The translations under genes and the position numbers were made by a program. The notes beneath the pieces were generated by a model. It saw only the letters and a program-made list of their open reading frames with translations, did not search any database and was not told where the DNA came from. DNA of 64,000 bases from Halobacteriales archaeon QS_4_70_19 (GTDB lineage: Archaea; Halobacteriota; Halobacteria; Halobacteriales; Haloarculaceae). Within the stretch, counting starts at the first letter, position 1. Each line of letters begins with the position of its first letter. The stretch is taken from contig PXRM01000022.1 of assembly GCA_003020985.1 (NCBI GenBank), forward strand, positions 62,001 through 126,000, read 5' to 3'. Below are positions 9,525-19,719 of this stretch, piece after piece.

Positions 9525-9782
9525 ATGACGGATCTGGAACTGTACGAACTGGAGGGGTGTCCCTACTGCGCGAAGGTCGTCAGCAAGCTCGAGGAACTCG
9601 GGCTCGACTACGAGTCCCACATGGTGCCCCGCTCGCACAGCGAGCGGACCGAGGTGGAGGAGATCTCCGGACAGACGGAGGTGCCCGTCCTCGCCGACCA
9701 CGAGAACGGCATCGAGGGGATGAACGAGTCGGCCGACATCATCGAGTACCTCGAGGAGACGTACGGCAGCGGCGCGGCCTGA
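9525..9782 (+). CDS. Glutaredoxin / thioredoxin-fold small redox protein
   Basis: An 85-residue single-domain thioredoxin-fold protein. The dithiol active site is GCPYCAKVV at residues 11-19, and the cis-proline region is TEVPVLAD, followed by ESADIIEYLEETYG. The latter resembles the N-terminal domain of GST and the NrdH/glutaredoxin class. It probably reduces disulfides or mixed thiols (haloarchaea use gamma-glutamylcysteine). The start ATG gives a normal length and no partner gene is adjacent. Confidence 0.85.
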   Translation: MTDLELYELEGCPYCAKVVSKLEELGLDYESHMVPRSHSERTEVEEISGQTEVPVLADHENGIEGMNESADIIEYLEETYGSGAA

Positions 9783-9827
9783 GCGGTCCCGACTCTTCTG
9801 CCGTTCGCCACGTCCGGGAGCGACAGC

Positions 9828-10331
9828 TCAGGCCGGGTACGCGAGGACGGCAGCCATGAGGAACAGAGGGACGCCGTACAGCACCGCGAACCAGGCGCTC
9901 CCGGTGCCGAGTAGCGCCCACGTCCCGGGGCCGTAACCGGTCGGGTCCCAGTCGCGGCCGAACCGTGGGAGTGCCACGCCGGCCACGAGCGGCCCGGCGA
10001 CGACGTACGCGACCGAGACGCCGACCACGACGTCGAGCAGCGCGTTCACGGCCACGGCGTCGCCACCCGGGGGTCCCCGCGAGAGCGCCCACAGCCCGCC
10101 GACGACGTACGGGAGCGCGCCGCCGACGGCCACGGGGAGGTAGCTCGCGACGAGGCCGTCACGTGGCGGGAGGGCTCGGAATAGCGCGCACAGGCGGTCC
10201 GATAGCAGGAACGGGCTCCACAGCAGCGCCGCGACCAGTCCCGGGACGAGTAGCACCGCGAGCAGGAGGGCCAGCGTCGTGGTCTCCCCCAACTGGACGG
10301 TCGAGGCGGCGGGTCGGAGGGCGACGTCCAT
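9828..10331 (-). CDS. Polytopic membrane protein, function unknown
   Basis: 167 residues with about four to five hydrophobic segments (LALLLAVLLVPGLVAALLW, LPVAVGGALPYVVGGLWAL, VVVGVSVAYVVAGPLVAGVA and a C-terminal one). Start chosen at MDVALRPAAS; the ORF continues 9 codons further with a Pro-rich leader. No family was recognised. It lies downstream of and convergent with the glutaredoxin gene. Confidence 0.55.
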   Translation of the reverse strand: MDVALRPAASTVQLGETTTLALLLAVLLVPGLVAALLWSPFLLSDRLCALFRALPPRDGLVASYLPVAVGGALPYVVGGLWALSRGPPGGDAVAVNALLDVVVGVSVAYVVAGPLVAGVALPRFGRDWDPTGYGPGTWALLGTGSAWFAVLYGVPLFLMAAVLAYPA

Positions 10332-10391
10332 GTGCAGGCGGGGCGCCGGGGGTGGCAAGTGTCTTCCGCCGGCCTGCCACAGCCACCCGCG

Positions 10392-10649
10392 TCAGCGCCA
10401 CACGCGGGGGTCACCCCCACCGAGCCGGACGCCGACGAGCAGTCCGATGCCCAGGAGTCCGATGACCGCGGGCGACGTCGCGACCGTCACCGCCCGGAGG
10501 CTCCCCACGAGCCCGTAGGCGACCGCGAGCCAGCCCGCCCACGCCGCGCTCGCGAGTCCGTTCGATGGCCACGGCGCGGCCGCGCGGTCGCCGGCATCCG
10601 CGGGCAGGGGCGGGTCGTCCCACTCCCCGTCGTCGTCGGGGGAGCCCAT
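10392..10649 (-). CDS. Small membrane protein downstream of hemL
   Basis: 85 residues: acidic N terminus (MGSPDDDGEWDDPPLPAD), then two hydrophobic stretches (AWLAVAYGLVGSL region and AVIGLLGIGLLVGVRLGG). The ATG lies 4 bases after the hemL stop codon, so it is very likely co-transcribed with hemL. Function unknown. Confidence 0.6.
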   Translation of the reverse strand: MGSPDDDGEWDDPPLPADAGDRAAAPWPSNGLASAAWAGWLAVAYGLVGSLRAVTVATSPAVIGLLGIGLLVGVRLGGGDPRVWR

Positions 10650-10653
10650 CACC

Positions 10654-11994
10654 TCAGAGGCAGGTCCTGTAGGCCTCCAGGGTCCGCTCGACGTTCGCCT
10701 CCGTGTGGCCCCAGGAGACGAAGTTACACTCGTACTGGTTCTGCGAGACGAGCACGCCCTCGTCGAGCATCCGGGGGCGGAAGATACGGGCGTAGCGGTC
10801 CGTAGCGGCGTCGTCCGTGTCGGTCCCGCGCTTCGGACACGCGTCGTAGCGGTCGCAGGAGGGGTCCTGCCGGCAGCCGTCCGCACAACACTCGCTCTGG
10901 GGTGGCCCGTCCGCGCGCGTGAAGATGATCTTGAACATCGAGTCCAGCCCCGTGACCGTGTAGGCGGGCGCCTGGTCGGCGACGATCTCCGCGAGGCCCT
11001 CGCGGAGCTGCCGGCCGAGCCCGTTCACGTGGTCGTAGACGTCGTTCTCGGCACAGAAGCGTAGCGTCTCCAGCCCCGCGGCCATCGTCACCGGATGCCC
11101 GGAGAAGGTCCCGGCCTGGAACACGTCGCCGGAGGGTGTGAACTGCTCGATGTACTCCGTCTTGCCGCCGATGGCGCCGACCGGGTAGCCGCCGCCGATG
11201 ATCTTGCCGAACGTCGTGATGTCCGGGTCGATGCCGTACTTCCCCTGGGCGCACTGGAGGCCGCCGACACGGAACCCCGTGATGACCTCGTCCCAGACCA
11301 GCAGCGCACCGTGGTCCTCGCAGATGTCCGCGACGGCCTCGTGGTAGTCCTCCTCCGGCGTGACGATGCCCATGTTCGCCTGCACCGGCTCGATGAGGAC
11401 GCCCGCGATGTCGTCGCCGTGGGCCTCGAACACCGCCTGCATCGCTTCCTCGTCGTTGAACGGCACGGGGAGGGTGTGCTCCGAGAACGACTGCGGGATA
11501 CCCGCCGTCGAGGGGCGGGGGTGGTCGGCGTCCCCCTCGACGAGCGTGGACTCCTGGGCGCCGTGGTAGCCGCCCTGCATCACGACGATCTTGTTCCGAC
11601 CGGTCACCGCGCGTGAGAGGCGGACGGCCGAGACGGTCGCCTCCGTCCCGCTGTTGACGAACCGCAGCATCTCGACGGAGGGGACGTGCCGGCAGACGAA
11701 CTCCGCGTGCTCGACCTCGACCTCCGTGGGCATCCCGTACATCGGTCCCTCGCTGGCGTGGGACTGCACGGCTGCCCGGACCGGGTCGGGCATGTCGTGG
11801 CCCATCAGCATCGGGCCCAGGCCCATCACCCAGTCGACGAGCCGGTTCCCGTCGGCGTCGACGACGTGCCCGCCGTCGCCACGCTCGACGAACGTGGGGT
11901 ACGGCTGGGGGGCGGCCCGCACCGCGCTGTTCACGCCGCCCGGCAGCACGGACAGCGCACGGTCGTAGAGGTCCCGCGAGCGCTCGCGATTCAT
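10654..11994 (-). CDS. hemL: Glutamate-1-semialdehyde 2,1-aminomutase
   Basis: PLP enzyme that makes 5-aminolevulinate for heme and cobalamin. 446 residues with the class-III aminotransferase fold: [13 protein letters not shown], the Asp of [12 protein letters not shown] and the Schiff-base lysine in [15 protein letters not shown]. Near residues 375-400 there is a cysteine-rich insert ([20 protein letters not shown]) before the usual RYARIF/MLDEGV segment; similar inserts are remembered from other haloarchaeal HemL proteins. The next pathway enzyme, HemB, is at 17.5 kb on the same strand. Intact. Confidence 0.95.
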   Translation of the reverse strand: MNRERSRDLYDRALSVLPGGVNSAVRAAPQPYPTFVERGDGGHVVDADGNRLVDWVMGLGPMLMGHDMPDPVRAAVQSHASEGPMYGMPTEVEVEHAEFVCRHVPSVEMLRFVNSGTEATVSAVRLSRAVTGRNKIVVMQGGYHGAQESTLVEGDADHPRPSTAGIPQSFSEHTLPVPFNDEEAMQAVFEAHGDDIAGVLIEPVQANMGIVTPEEDYHEAVADICEDHGALLVWDEVITGFRVGGLQCAQGKYGIDPDITTFGKIIGGGYPVGAIGGKTEYIEQFTPSGDVFQAGTFSGHPVTMAAGLETLRFCAENDVYDHVNGLGRQLREGLAEIVADQAPAYTVTGLDSMFKIIFTRADGPPQSECCADGCRQDPSCDRYDACPKRGTDTDDAATDRYARIFRPRMLDEGVLVSQNQYECNFVSWGHTEANVERTLEAYRTCL

Positions 11995-12707
11995 ACCCCG
12001 CCCTACTGACGGGGGGCGAAAGTAGCTTGCTCACCGGAGCGCGGCCGGCCCGGCCGGCGCCCGCTGCGAACTGGCGGATGCGGTGGAGAGTCCAGTCCGG
12101 ACCAACCGATAGGTGGCGACCGGCCGTCCGGCCCCGCCCGAGGGGACGAGTCGGAGAGTTACATGTCTACCTTTTTCTCCGTATTCGATATCCAATCGTC
12201 CATCTCTATTCGACAGAAATGAGTATATTGCCACTACGGACCGTATTATATTCCCACACGCCGGACAGGGAGATGCGAGGTAACGGAGCACGAGAGAGTC
12301 CAGGACAGGAGCAAACACCACTCCCACGGCGGTGTCGTATCGCATCGGTCCGACGCCGGGCGGGCCAGGCTGGTGCCATGCGTCGTGCGTCGTATGGCCA
12401 TTCCTTCATTCACGAACCCGGCTCCGCCGACCGTTCCACCGCGGTCGGCCCGTTCCTGCAGGCGTCGGCGGGCACTCCCCGCCGACCGCTCCACTACTGG
12501 TCCGTGGTCCCCCCGGACCGCGGCACCACAGTATTCGGTCCGTTTGAGTAGTTGCGTTCGTATATATACGATACGGAAGTAATAGCTGGTATTTCGCCGT
12601 TATCTGCCGTATTCGAGAGAAAGAGGACTGCTCACAGCAGATGCTCGCGCCGCTGACCGCGAGAAGGAGACGGACCGGTCAGCAGGGACCGGGACTCGCT
12701 CGTCGCG
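11995..12707. other. Long intergenic region, nothing assigned
   Basis: About 700 bases between hemL and the Amt-PII gene. It mixes AT-rich patches (around 12165-12260 and 12545-12625) with GC-rich sequence and some inverted repeats, such as GCCGACCG 12426-12433 with CGGTCGGC 12442-12449. Open frames here are Arg/Ser/Pro-rich and not convincing. The hemL promoter should lie near 12000-12040. Confidence 0.4.
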
Positions 12708-14432
12708 TCAGACCGCCTCGCGGCCCTCCTTGCCGGTACGGATCTGGTGTGCGCCCTCGACGGGGAGGACGAAGACCTTGCCGTCGCCGGGTTCGCCGGT
12801 CTTCGCGGCGTCCGCGATGGCCCCGGCGACCTCGTCGGCGGGCACGTCCGCGACCACGCACTCGACCTTCACCTTCTGGTGGAGGTCGACGGTGTACTCC
12901 TCGCCGCGCCACTGGCCCTTCTTCGCGGGCTGGCTCCCCCGGCCGGAGACGTTCGTCACTGTGATCGAGGGGGCATCCACGTCCACCAGCGCCGACTTCA
13001 CGTTCGAGAGGGCGTCCGGACGGATGTAAGCCATGACGAGCTTGATGCCGCCGTCGTTCGGCATCCCGCCGTCGGGGCGGACGACGCCGCGACCGTCCTC
13101 GACGAAGCCGCCGTCCGTGGCGGTCTCGGGGCGGCCGAACTCGGGGTAGGTGTCGACGCCGTGCTCGGCGACGTCCAGCCCCTCCAGTTCGTGCTCGCGG
13201 GAGACGCGGGCCTCGCCGACGGCCTTCAGGAGGCCGAAGACGGCGGCGGTCGCCGCGACCGTCCACGCGGTGATGACGGCCACGAGGGCGACCTGGCCGA
13301 CGAGCGCGTCGACGAAGAACGCGGTGTCGAAGCCGCTCGCCCAGGTGTCGGTGGCGACGAACGGGAACAGCAACGCGCCGAGCATCCCGGCGCTCCCGTG
13401 GACCGGGAAGACCGCGCAGACGTCGTCAATCTTCAGCCGCTTCTCGACGAAGCCGAAGACGAGGGGGAGCTGCGCGCCGGCCAGCAGACCGACCGCGAGC
13501 GCGCCCACCCAGAGGATGCCGTCCGTGATGGAGGTGATACCCACCAGTCCGGCGAGCATCCCGTTGGCGACGTACAGCGTGTCGACCTTGCCGGTCTTGT
13601 ACAGCGCCATGGCACCGGCACCGATGGCACCCGCGGCCATGCCCAGCGTCGTGGTCAGGGCGACGCGACCGACGTAGTCGAAGGCACCCAGCGAGAGGAT
13701 GCCCTCGTTGGCGGCGGCCGTCGCGTCGAAGACGGAGGCGGCGGTGCCGACGTTGAAGCCGTACCAGCCGAAGGCCAGGATGAGCGTCCCCAGCACCGCG
13801 AAGGTCAGCGAGTGGCCGGGGACGACGTTGACGCTCCCGTCGCTGTTGTAGCGGTCGATGCGCGGGCCGAGGATCCACGCCGCCGTGAGGCCGGCGACGC
13901 CGCCCATGCCGTGGACGATGACGCCGCCCGCGAAGTCGTGGAAGCCGAACTCCGCGAGGAAGCCACCGGCCCAGGTGAACCCGACGACGACCGGGTAGAT
14001 GACCGCCGCGAGCAGGACGGTGTACGTAACGTACGCGCGGAGCTTCGCGCGACCGGCGACGGCCCCGGAGACGATGGTCGCCGCGGTCATCGCGAACACC
14101 GCGCCGAACAGCCAGCTGACCCAGCCCGACGAGTCGGCGCTCCACGTCGCGATCAGGTCACCGAGCGCGTAGTCGCCGCCGCCGGTGAGGCCGCCGACGA
14201 GCGAGGAGACGCCCGCACCCAGCAGGAAGAACGCGACGACGCCGATGCTCCAGGTGAGCATGTTCTTCGTCAGCTGGTTGGCGACGTTCTTCGAGCGGAC
14301 CTGACCCGCCTCCAGCATCGCGAAGCCGGCGTGCATGAAGAAGATGAGGAAGGTCACCGTCAGCACCCACAGCAGGTTGATCCCCTCTGCCAGCGCCGCG
14401 ACGTCCACGCCGGACTGGAGTACGCCCATCAC
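12708..14432 (-). CDS. Ammonium transporter fused to a PII (GlnK) domain
   Basis: A 574-residue fusion. Residues 1 to about 410 form an Amt/MEP channel with about 11 membrane segments. Motifs include [37 protein letters not shown] (pore His) and [12 protein letters not shown] (second pore His). Residues about 457-574 are a full PII domain starting [17 protein letters not shown], with T-loop [10 protein letters not shown] and the GKVFVLPVE strand. Gating an Amt by PII is well known; here the regulator is covalently attached. The internal ATG at 13062-13064 could be an ancestral or alternative glnK start. The PII part is almost identical at DNA level to the separate glnK in places. Confidence 0.9.
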   Translation of the reverse strand: MMGVLQSGVDVAALAEGINLLWVLTVTFLIFFMHAGFAMLEAGQVRSKNVANQLTKNMLTWSIGVVAFFLLGAGVSSLVGGLTGGGDYALGDLIATWSADSSGWVSWLFGAVFAMTAATIVSGAVAGRAKLRAYVTYTVLLAAVIYPVVVGFTWAGGFLAEFGFHDFAGGVIVHGMGGVAGLTAAWILGPRIDRYNSDGSVNVVPGHSLTFAVLGTLILAFGWYGFNVGTAASVFDATAAANEGILSLGAFDYVGRVALTTTLGMAAGAIGAGAMALYKTGKVDTLYVANGMLAGLVGITSITDGILWVGALAVGLLAGAQLPLVFGFVEKRLKIDDVCAVFPVHGSAGMLGALLFPFVATDTWASGFDTAFFVDALVGQVALVAVITAWTVAATAAVFGLLKAVGEARVSREHELEGLDVAEHGVDTYPEFGRPETATDGGFVEDGRGVVRPDGGMPNDGGIKLVMAYIRPDALSNVKSALVDVDAPSITVTNVSGRGSQPAKKGQWRGEEYTVDLHQKVKVECVVADVPADEVAGAIADAAKTGEPGDGKVFVLPVEGAHQIRTGKEGREAV

Positions 14433-14917
14433 GAACTGTCCACCTCACGTTCCGACCGCGTGTCCATCTCGGAATCGAATTCTGCAACGTTCATTGCGTA
14501 TCTCACGTCCCGTCGTCAGCAGAGACTACTACATAAACTTTTGACTTTAGTATGTCCAGTTTTAGCAGAATATCAGGACGGTCGTCCGATTTTGGGTAGA
14601 ATAATATCGATATAAGGTCGTAATTCGTCCAGCGATTCGCCGTTCGGCGACCGCCCAGTGGACGAACGTCCGGGGCAGAACGCACCGTTCGGACGGGTTT
14701 CGTCCCTCGCGCGCCACGTTCGTCCAGCCACTCGGGGTGCCATCACGGGGATCCAGGTCGCCGCTCGACGCTGGTGGGGGCGAGCCGCTGTCGAACAGCG
14801 AGAGCTGGCAGCGGCGGACATCGCCTCCGCTGTGGACCCGCGGAGGGAGCATCGTACCGAGAACTGTGGAGGGAGGAGCGCAGCGAGAACCGTGACGGGG
14901 ACCGCGGACGGACGGAG
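14433..14917 (-). promoter_or_regulatory. Upstream region of the Amt-PII gene with motifs shared with the other amt
   Basis: No gene. The minus strand has AAAGTTTATGTAGTAG near 14528-14542 (TATA-like), and farther upstream a segment whose plus strand reads GGGTAGAATAATATCGATAT (14597-14616). The other amt gene has matching AAGTCTTATGTAG and GGGCAGAATATTATGGATAT elements in the same order. The match suggests common nitrogen-responsive control, which is inferred. Confidence 0.5.
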
Positions 14918-15391
14918 TCAGTCGCCGTCGCCCACGACGTCGAGCGGGCCGTCCTCGACGACGGCGTGGCGGGCCACCGCGACGCGGTGGCCCCGGACGC
15001 GGGGGTCGCTCGCCAGCCGGGTCGCGGTCCGTTCGAGCGCGGCCGTGGAGGGGAACCGGCAGACGGCCACCACGTCGAACCGGCCGCAGGTCCGGTAGAC
15101 CGCCATCCCCGGGCCGTCACGCAGGTCGTCGGCGACGGTGGTGCCGTTGCCGTGGTGGGCGTCGACCCGGAGGAGGGCCGTCCGGAGCCCGAGCGCGTCG
15201 TAGTCGACGTGTGGGACGTACCCCTCGACCGCGCCCGCTCTTTCGAGGGCGGCGAGCCGGTCGGCGGTCGCAGCGTCGGCCGCCGTGACGGTGGCCCGGT
15301 CGTGGGGGTCGCCCCGGATCGCGTCCAGGGGCGGCTCCCCGTCCTCCCGCCCGTCCTCCGACCCCCCGTCGCTGGAGTCGGTGTCGGCCAC
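14918..15391 (-). CDS. Lrp/AsnC-type regulator
   Basis: 157 residues. The C-terminal two thirds fit the Lrp/AsnC ligand-binding (RAM) domain (GLRTALLRVDAHHGNGTTVA, AVYRTCGRFDVVAVCRF). The N-terminal third has only a weak winged-helix pattern ending ERAGAVEGYVPHVDYDALGL, after a very acidic leader. It lies 3 bases after glnK in the same operon. In haloarchaea Lrp-type proteins near glnK/glnA are linked to nitrogen control. A role sensing an amino acid such as glutamine is inferred from context. Confidence 0.75.
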   Translation of the reverse strand: MADTDSSDGGSEDGREDGEPPLDAIRGDPHDRATVTAADAATADRLAALERAGAVEGYVPHVDYDALGLRTALLRVDAHHGNGTTVADDLRDGPGMAVYRTCGRFDVVAVCRFPSTAALERTATRLASDPRVRGHRVAVARHAVVEDGPLDVVGDGD

Positions 15392-15394
15392 GGC

Positions 15395-15760
15395 CTACAC
15401 CGCGTCCGATCCCGTCACCCCGGTGCGGATCTGGTAGACCTCGTCGACGGGCGAGACGAACACCTTGCCGTCGCCGGGCTCGCCGGTCTTCGCGGCCTCG
15501 ACGATGGCCTCGGCGACCTCGTCGGCGGGCACCTCGGCCACGTAGCACTCGACTTTCACCTTCGAGTGCAGGTCGACGGTGTACTCCTCGCCGCGCCACT
15601 GGCCCTTCTTCGCGGGCTGGCTCCCCCGGCCGGAGACGTTCGTCACCGTGATTGAGGGCGCGCCCACGTCCACCAGTGCTGTCTTCACCTCGCCCAGCCG
15701 GTCCGGGCGGATGAACGCCGTTACCAGTTTGACCTCGCCGTCGTTGGGTTCGTCACTCAT
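15395..15760 (-). CDS. glnK: PII nitrogen regulatory protein
   Basis: A 121-residue PII trimer-forming signal protein that senses 2-oxoglutarate and ATP/ADP and blocks Amt channels. The signature is complete: [31 protein letters not shown]-loop [11 protein letters not shown] with the tyrosine that some relatives modify, and [17 protein letters not shown]. The start overlaps the stop of amt by 8 bases, showing translational coupling in an amt-glnK-lrp operon. Its T-loop DNA is identical over long stretches to the PII part of the 12.7 kb fusion. Confidence 0.95.
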   Translation of the reverse strand: MSDEPNDGEVKLVTAFIRPDRLGEVKTALVDVGAPSITVTNVSGRGSQPAKKGQWRGEEYTVDLHSKVKVECYVAEVPADEVAEAIVEAAKTGEPGDGKVFVSPVDEVYQIRTGVTGSDAV

Positions 15761-17165
15761 CGTCGGTCACCTCGGTGATCGCAGGGGTCGGCTCCGTTGC
15801 CTCGCCGCCGTCGGTCCGGATCTCGTCGGTCGCACCCGGGACGGTACCGCCGTCGGCGACCGCGCGGTCCGGGCCGGAGTCGTCCGTGAACTCGGGGTAG
15901 GCGTGCATCCCGTGCTCGGACGGGTCGAGGCCGGCGACCTCGTCCTCGTCGGAGACGCGCAGGCCGACGACCGCGTCGACTACCAGCAGCACGGCCATCG
16001 TCCCGAGGACGGTGAACGTGCCGATGAGCGCCGACCCGACGACCTGCATGATCAGCTGGTTGAGCGAGAAGCCGGCCACGTCGAAGAACGGGATGAGCAT
16101 CGTCCCGATGAAGCCGGCGCTCCCGTGGACCGCGAAGACGCCACAGACGTCGTCCACCTTCAGCGAGTCCACGACCCAGCGGTAGACGAACGGCGTCTGG
16201 ACGCCGCCGATGACGCCGATCACGATGGCGCCCCACCAGGAGACGTGGGCACAGGCGCCGGTGATGGCGACCAGCCCCGCGAGGAGGCCGTTCGCGCCGA
16301 ACAGCGGGTCCGGCTTCCCCTCCCACGCCGCCGTGGTCAGGGTGGAGAACACCATACCGGCACCCATGGCCAGCGTGGTGTTCAGCGCGACGCGGCCCAG
16401 CGCGGCCTCGTTGAAGGAGCCGTCCGTCGTCAGCACGGTCGCCTGGGTACCGACGTTGAACGCGTACCAGCCGAAGGCCAGGATGAGCGTCCCGATGACC
16501 GCGAACAGGACGCTGTGGCCGGGGATGGGCTGTGCATCGCCGTTCTCGTCGAAGCGGCCCTTGCGCGGCCCGACCATGTACGCCGCCGTGAGGCCGGCGA
16601 TGCCACCCATCGCGTGGACGACGGTCGCGCCGGCGAAGTCCTTGTAGCCGACGCCGAGTGCCTCGCCGATGTAGCCGGTGCCGGAGAGGAGCCCGGTACC
16701 CCCCCACGTCGAGCCGGCGACGACGGGGTACAGCACCGCGACCAGGACGAACGCGTAGGCGACGTAGGCACCGAACTTCATCCGCTCGGCGATGGCCCCG
16801 GAGACGATGGTCGCCGCGGTCATCGCGAACACCGCGCCGAACAGCCAGCCGACCCACGCCGTCGGGTCGTTGATGTGGCCGAACGCCGCCGAGACGGAGA
16901 ACTCGACGCCCGGCGACCCGAGCATCCCCGCCATGGCGGAGACCGCGGCGCCGACGAGGAAGAAGACCAGCACCCCCATCGACCAGTCGGTCATGTTCTT
17001 CATCACGACGTTCCCGGCGTTCTTCGCGCGGACCTGCCCGGCCTCCAGCAGCGCGAAACCGGGCTGCATGAAGAAGATCAGGAACGACACCATCAGCACC
17101 CACACCGCGTTGACGCTGTCCGCGATGGCGGTGATGTCACCCTGGAGCGGCACGAGTCCGAACAT
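15753..17165 (-). CDS. amt: Ammonium transporter
   Basis: Amt/MEP/Rh channel, 470 residues from [10 protein letters not shown]. The ORF opens further upstream, but that leader is polar and the ATG at 17163-17165 fits better. Motifs match the fusion protein: [42 protein letters not shown] and [12 protein letters not shown]. The C-terminal tail after about residue 400 is acidic and disordered ([14 protein letters not shown]). It is first in the operon with glnK and the lrp-like gene, giving uptake, gating and sensing in one transcript. Confidence 0.95.
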   Translation of the reverse strand: MFGLVPLQGDITAIADSVNAVWVLMVSFLIFFMQPGFALLEAGQVRAKNAGNVVMKNMTDWSMGVLVFFLVGAAVSAMAGMLGSPGVEFSVSAAFGHINDPTAWVGWLFGAVFAMTAATIVSGAIAERMKFGAYVAYAFVLVAVLYPVVAGSTWGGTGLLSGTGYIGEALGVGYKDFAGATVVHAMGGIAGLTAAYMVGPRKGRFDENGDAQPIPGHSVLFAVIGTLILAFGWYAFNVGTQATVLTTDGSFNEAALGRVALNTTLAMGAGMVFSTLTTAAWEGKPDPLFGANGLLAGLVAITGACAHVSWWGAIVIGVIGGVQTPFVYRWVVDSLKVDDVCGVFAVHGSAGFIGTMLIPFFDVAGFSLNQLIMQVVGSALIGTFTVLGTMAVLLVVDAVVGLRVSDEDEVAGLDPSEHGMHAYPEFTDDSGPDRAVADGGTVPGATDEIRTDGGEATEPTPAITEVTDDE

Positions 17166-17508
17166 CAGTCGTGTACCCCCACGTTTGCTTCCGTTTCTGA
17201 ACTCATTTCGCTGTATTTCCACGTCATCGTTTATCTCTGCGCACCAGATGCGAGTGCCCTTCCACTACATAAGACTTGTCTTGAAAAGACATCCATATTA
17301 CCGGGATAAGAGGACGAGCGTCGAAAATAGGGCAGAATATTATGGATATAATGGCGCCGTTCGTCAGGAAAGACACCCGTTCGTGGACGACGTTCCGGAC
17401 GTTCGTGGACCGCCCGCAGGGGCGTCCGGTCGGGTGTTCGGTCGCGCGCGCCCCATCCAGCGTACTCACGACCGGCGGCCGGAGCGTCTCACGGCCGGTC
17501 GTGTCGCC
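17166..17508 (-). promoter_or_regulatory. Upstream region of amt with motifs shared with the Amt-PII gene
   Basis: No gene. The minus-strand TATA-like AAGTCTTATGTAGTGG lies near 17259-17274. The plus strand reads GGGCAGAATATTATGGATAT then AATGG near 17331-17355, closely matching 14597-14616. The HemB stop bounds the right side. Confidence 0.5.
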
Positions 17509-18504
17509 TCACAGCCGGTCGGCCAGGTCCTCGGCGAAGTAGGTGACGATGAGGTCCGCGCCGGCCCGCTTGATCGGGAGGAGCGACTCGTGGGCCGCCG
17601 CCTCCAGGTCAAGCCACCCCTTCTCGGCGGCGGCGTGGACCATCGCGTACTCGCCGCTGACGTTGTACGCCGCGACCGGGCGGTCGAACTCCCGGCGCAC
17701 GTCCGCGACGACGTCCAGATACGGGAGCGCCGGCTTGACCATCAGCACGTCCGCACCCTCGGCGGCGTCCCGCGCGACCTCGCGGCGCGCCTCGCGGGCG
17801 TTGGCGGGGTCCATCTGGTAGTGGCGGCGATCGCCGAAGGCGGGGGCGCCGTCGGCGGCGTCGCGGAACGGGCCGTAGAACGCGGAGGCGTACTTCGCGG
17901 CGTAGGCCATGACGGGCACGTCCCCGTGTCCGGCCCCGTCGAGCGCCTCGCGGATGGCGGCGACCTGCCCGTCCATCATCCCGGAGGGGGCGATCATGTC
18001 CGCGCCGGCCGCGGCCTGGGAGACGGCGACCGAGCGGTACCGCTCCAGGGTGGCCTCGTTGCGCACGGTCAGGTCCGGGTCGTCGGTCGCGTCCGCCTCC
18101 AGGATGCCGCAGTGGCCGTGGTCGGTGTACTCGCAGAGACAGAGGTCGGTGACGAGGTAGGCGTCGGTCTCGGCGGCGATGGCGCGGGTCGCACGCTGGA
18201 CGACGCCGTCCTCGGCGTCCGCACGGGACCCCTCCGGGTCCTTCGACTCCGGGATGCCAAAGAGCATGACCGCCTCCACCCCGGTCTCCATGACCTCGCG
18301 GACGCGGGGGACCGCCTCGGCCACGGGGACGCGCTCGTGGCCCGGCATCGAGGGGATGGGCCGGCGCTCGTCGGTCGTCGCGTCGACGAAGACGGGCGCG
18401 ACGAGATCGCTCGCCCGTACCTCCGTCTCGCTCACCAGGTCGCGGACGCCGTCGGCGCGGAGTCGCCGCGGGCCGAGGTGCGTGGGTGCGTCGTGGCCGC
18501 TCAT
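17509..18504 (-). CDS. hemB: Porphobilinogen synthase (ALA dehydratase)
   Basis: Condenses two 5-aminolevulinates to porphobilinogen. 331 residues with the complete family pattern: N-terminal PTHLGPRRLRAD, metal-site cysteine cluster TDLCLCEYTDHGHCG (zinc-type site), first lysine region MAYAAKYASAFYGPFRDA, and second active lysine in DVLMVKPALPYLD, then PVAAYNVSGEYAM. Intact. It precedes the nitrogen operon and lies about 6 kb from hemL on the same strand, but not in one operon. Confidence 0.95.
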   Translation of the reverse strand: MSGHDAPTHLGPRRLRADGVRDLVSETEVRASDLVAPVFVDATTDERRPIPSMPGHERVPVAEAVPRVREVMETGVEAVMLFGIPESKDPEGSRADAEDGVVQRATRAIAAETDAYLVTDLCLCEYTDHGHCGILEADATDDPDLTVRNEATLERYRSVAVSQAAAGADMIAPSGMMDGQVAAIREALDGAGHGDVPVMAYAAKYASAFYGPFRDAADGAPAFGDRRHYQMDPANAREARREVARDAAEGADVLMVKPALPYLDVVADVRREFDRPVAAYNVSGEYAMVHAAAEKGWLDLEAAAHESLLPIKRAGADLIVTYFAEDLADRL

Positions 18505-18585
18505 ACGTACCAGTTGGCAGTCGAAGGCTAAGACGTGTCGACTCCGCGCCGCCGCCGGACCGCGTCGGCGGTGCAGGGCGGCAGG

Positions 18586-19623
18586 TCACGCCACCTCCGC
18601 GACGCGCTCGACGGCTCGCTCCACGCCGGCCCGCTCCACGTCCAGGTGCGTACAGAAGCGGACCTGCCGGTCGGCGAACGGTACCCCCAGCACGCCGGCC
18701 GACTCGCAGTCCGCCAGGAAGGCCTCGGCGGGCCGGTCCGTGTCGACCAGCACGATGTTCGTCTCCGGGTCGTGGGCGTCCAGCCCGTCGAGGTCGTCGA
18801 GGCCAGCGGCCAGCCGCCCGGCGTTCCGGTGGTCGTCGGCCAGGCGGTCACGGTTCTCCAGGGCACGCAGTCCCGGGGCGGCGATGATGCCGGCCTGGCG
18901 CATCCCACCGCCGAACAGCTTCCGGACGCGTCTGGCGGCCTCGATGAATGCCTCGTCGCCGGCGAGGACCGACCCCACGGGCGCGCCCAGCCCCTTCGAG
19001 AGACAGCACATCACGGAGTCGACCTCGCGCGCGATGCGGGCGGCCGGGACGTCCAGTGCAGCGGCCGCGTTGAACAGGCGCGCGCCGTCGAGGTGGACCG
19101 GCACGTCGTGCTCGTGGGCGGCCGCGGCAGCAGCGTCGATGCGCTCGGGCGCGATGGCGGTCCCCCCCTTCGAGTTGTGGGTGTTCTCCAGGCAGAGGAG
19201 CCCGGTCCCCGGCCGGTGGCCGTCCTGCTCGACGTAGCCCGCGTGGACCTGTTCGGGGGTCACGACGCCGCGCTCGCCGCCGTCGACCGTGCGGACCTGG
19301 AGCCCGGCGTGCTGGGCGAGGCCGGCGAGCTCCCACTTGTAGACGTGGCTCTCGCGCTCGACAAGCGCCTCCTGGCCCCGCCCGGTGTGGGTGCGGGCGG
19401 CGATCTGGTTGCCCATCGTCCCCGTCGGGACGTAGAGCGCGGCCTCGAAGCCGAGGACGTCGGCGGCCCGGGCCTCCAGTTTGTCGACGGTCGGGTCCTC
19501 GCGGTAGACGTCGTCGCCGACGGCGGCCTCGTGGGCGGCGTCGCGCATCGCGTCGCTCGGGCGGGTGACCGTGTCCGACCGGAGGTCGATGGCGTCGGCT
19601 GCGTCTGCGTCGGTGTCGGGCAT
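18586..19623 (-). CDS. ltaE: Low-specificity threonine aldolase
   Basis: PLP enzyme splitting threonine/allo-threonine to glycine and acetaldehyde. 345 residues from MPDTDADAADAIDLRSDTVT. Motifs are DLRSDTVTRPSDAMRDA, GDDVYREDPTV, VPTGTMGNQIA, HNSKGGTAI, VHLDGARLFNAA and the lysine motif CLSKGLGAPVGS. The start ATG at 19621-19623 is close to the divergent aminopeptidase gene. Intact and of normal length. Confidence 0.92.
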   Translation of the reverse strand: MPDTDADAADAIDLRSDTVTRPSDAMRDAAHEAAVGDDVYREDPTVDKLEARAADVLGFEAALYVPTGTMGNQIAARTHTGRGQEALVERESHVYKWELAGLAQHAGLQVRTVDGGERGVVTPEQVHAGYVEQDGHRPGTGLLCLENTHNSKGGTAIAPERIDAAAAAAHEHDVPVHLDGARLFNAAAALDVPAARIAREVDSVMCCLSKGLGAPVGSVLAGDEAFIEAARRVRKLFGGGMRQAGIIAAPGLRALENRDRLADDHRNAGRLAAGLDDLDGLDAHDPETNIVLVDTDRPAEAFLADCESAGVLGVPFADRQVRFCTHLDVERAGVERAVERVAEVA

Positions 19624-19719
19624 GCCCCCCGTTTCGGGTCGAGCGCCAAAGGCACGGTGGGTGCGAGGCCGGGAGTCGGTTGCGGAAACGGTATGCCGGC
19701 GCCCGTCGAATCCGGGCGC

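Noticed and set aside
12000-12640. Several ORFs of 60-174 codons in the hemL upstream spacer
   Set aside because: Mutually overlapping, no consistent codon bias, no motif or plausible start context.
12747-14615. 622-codon plus-strand ORF opposite the Amt-PII gene
   Set aside because: Antisense shadow; low-complexity Arg/Asp/Gly content.
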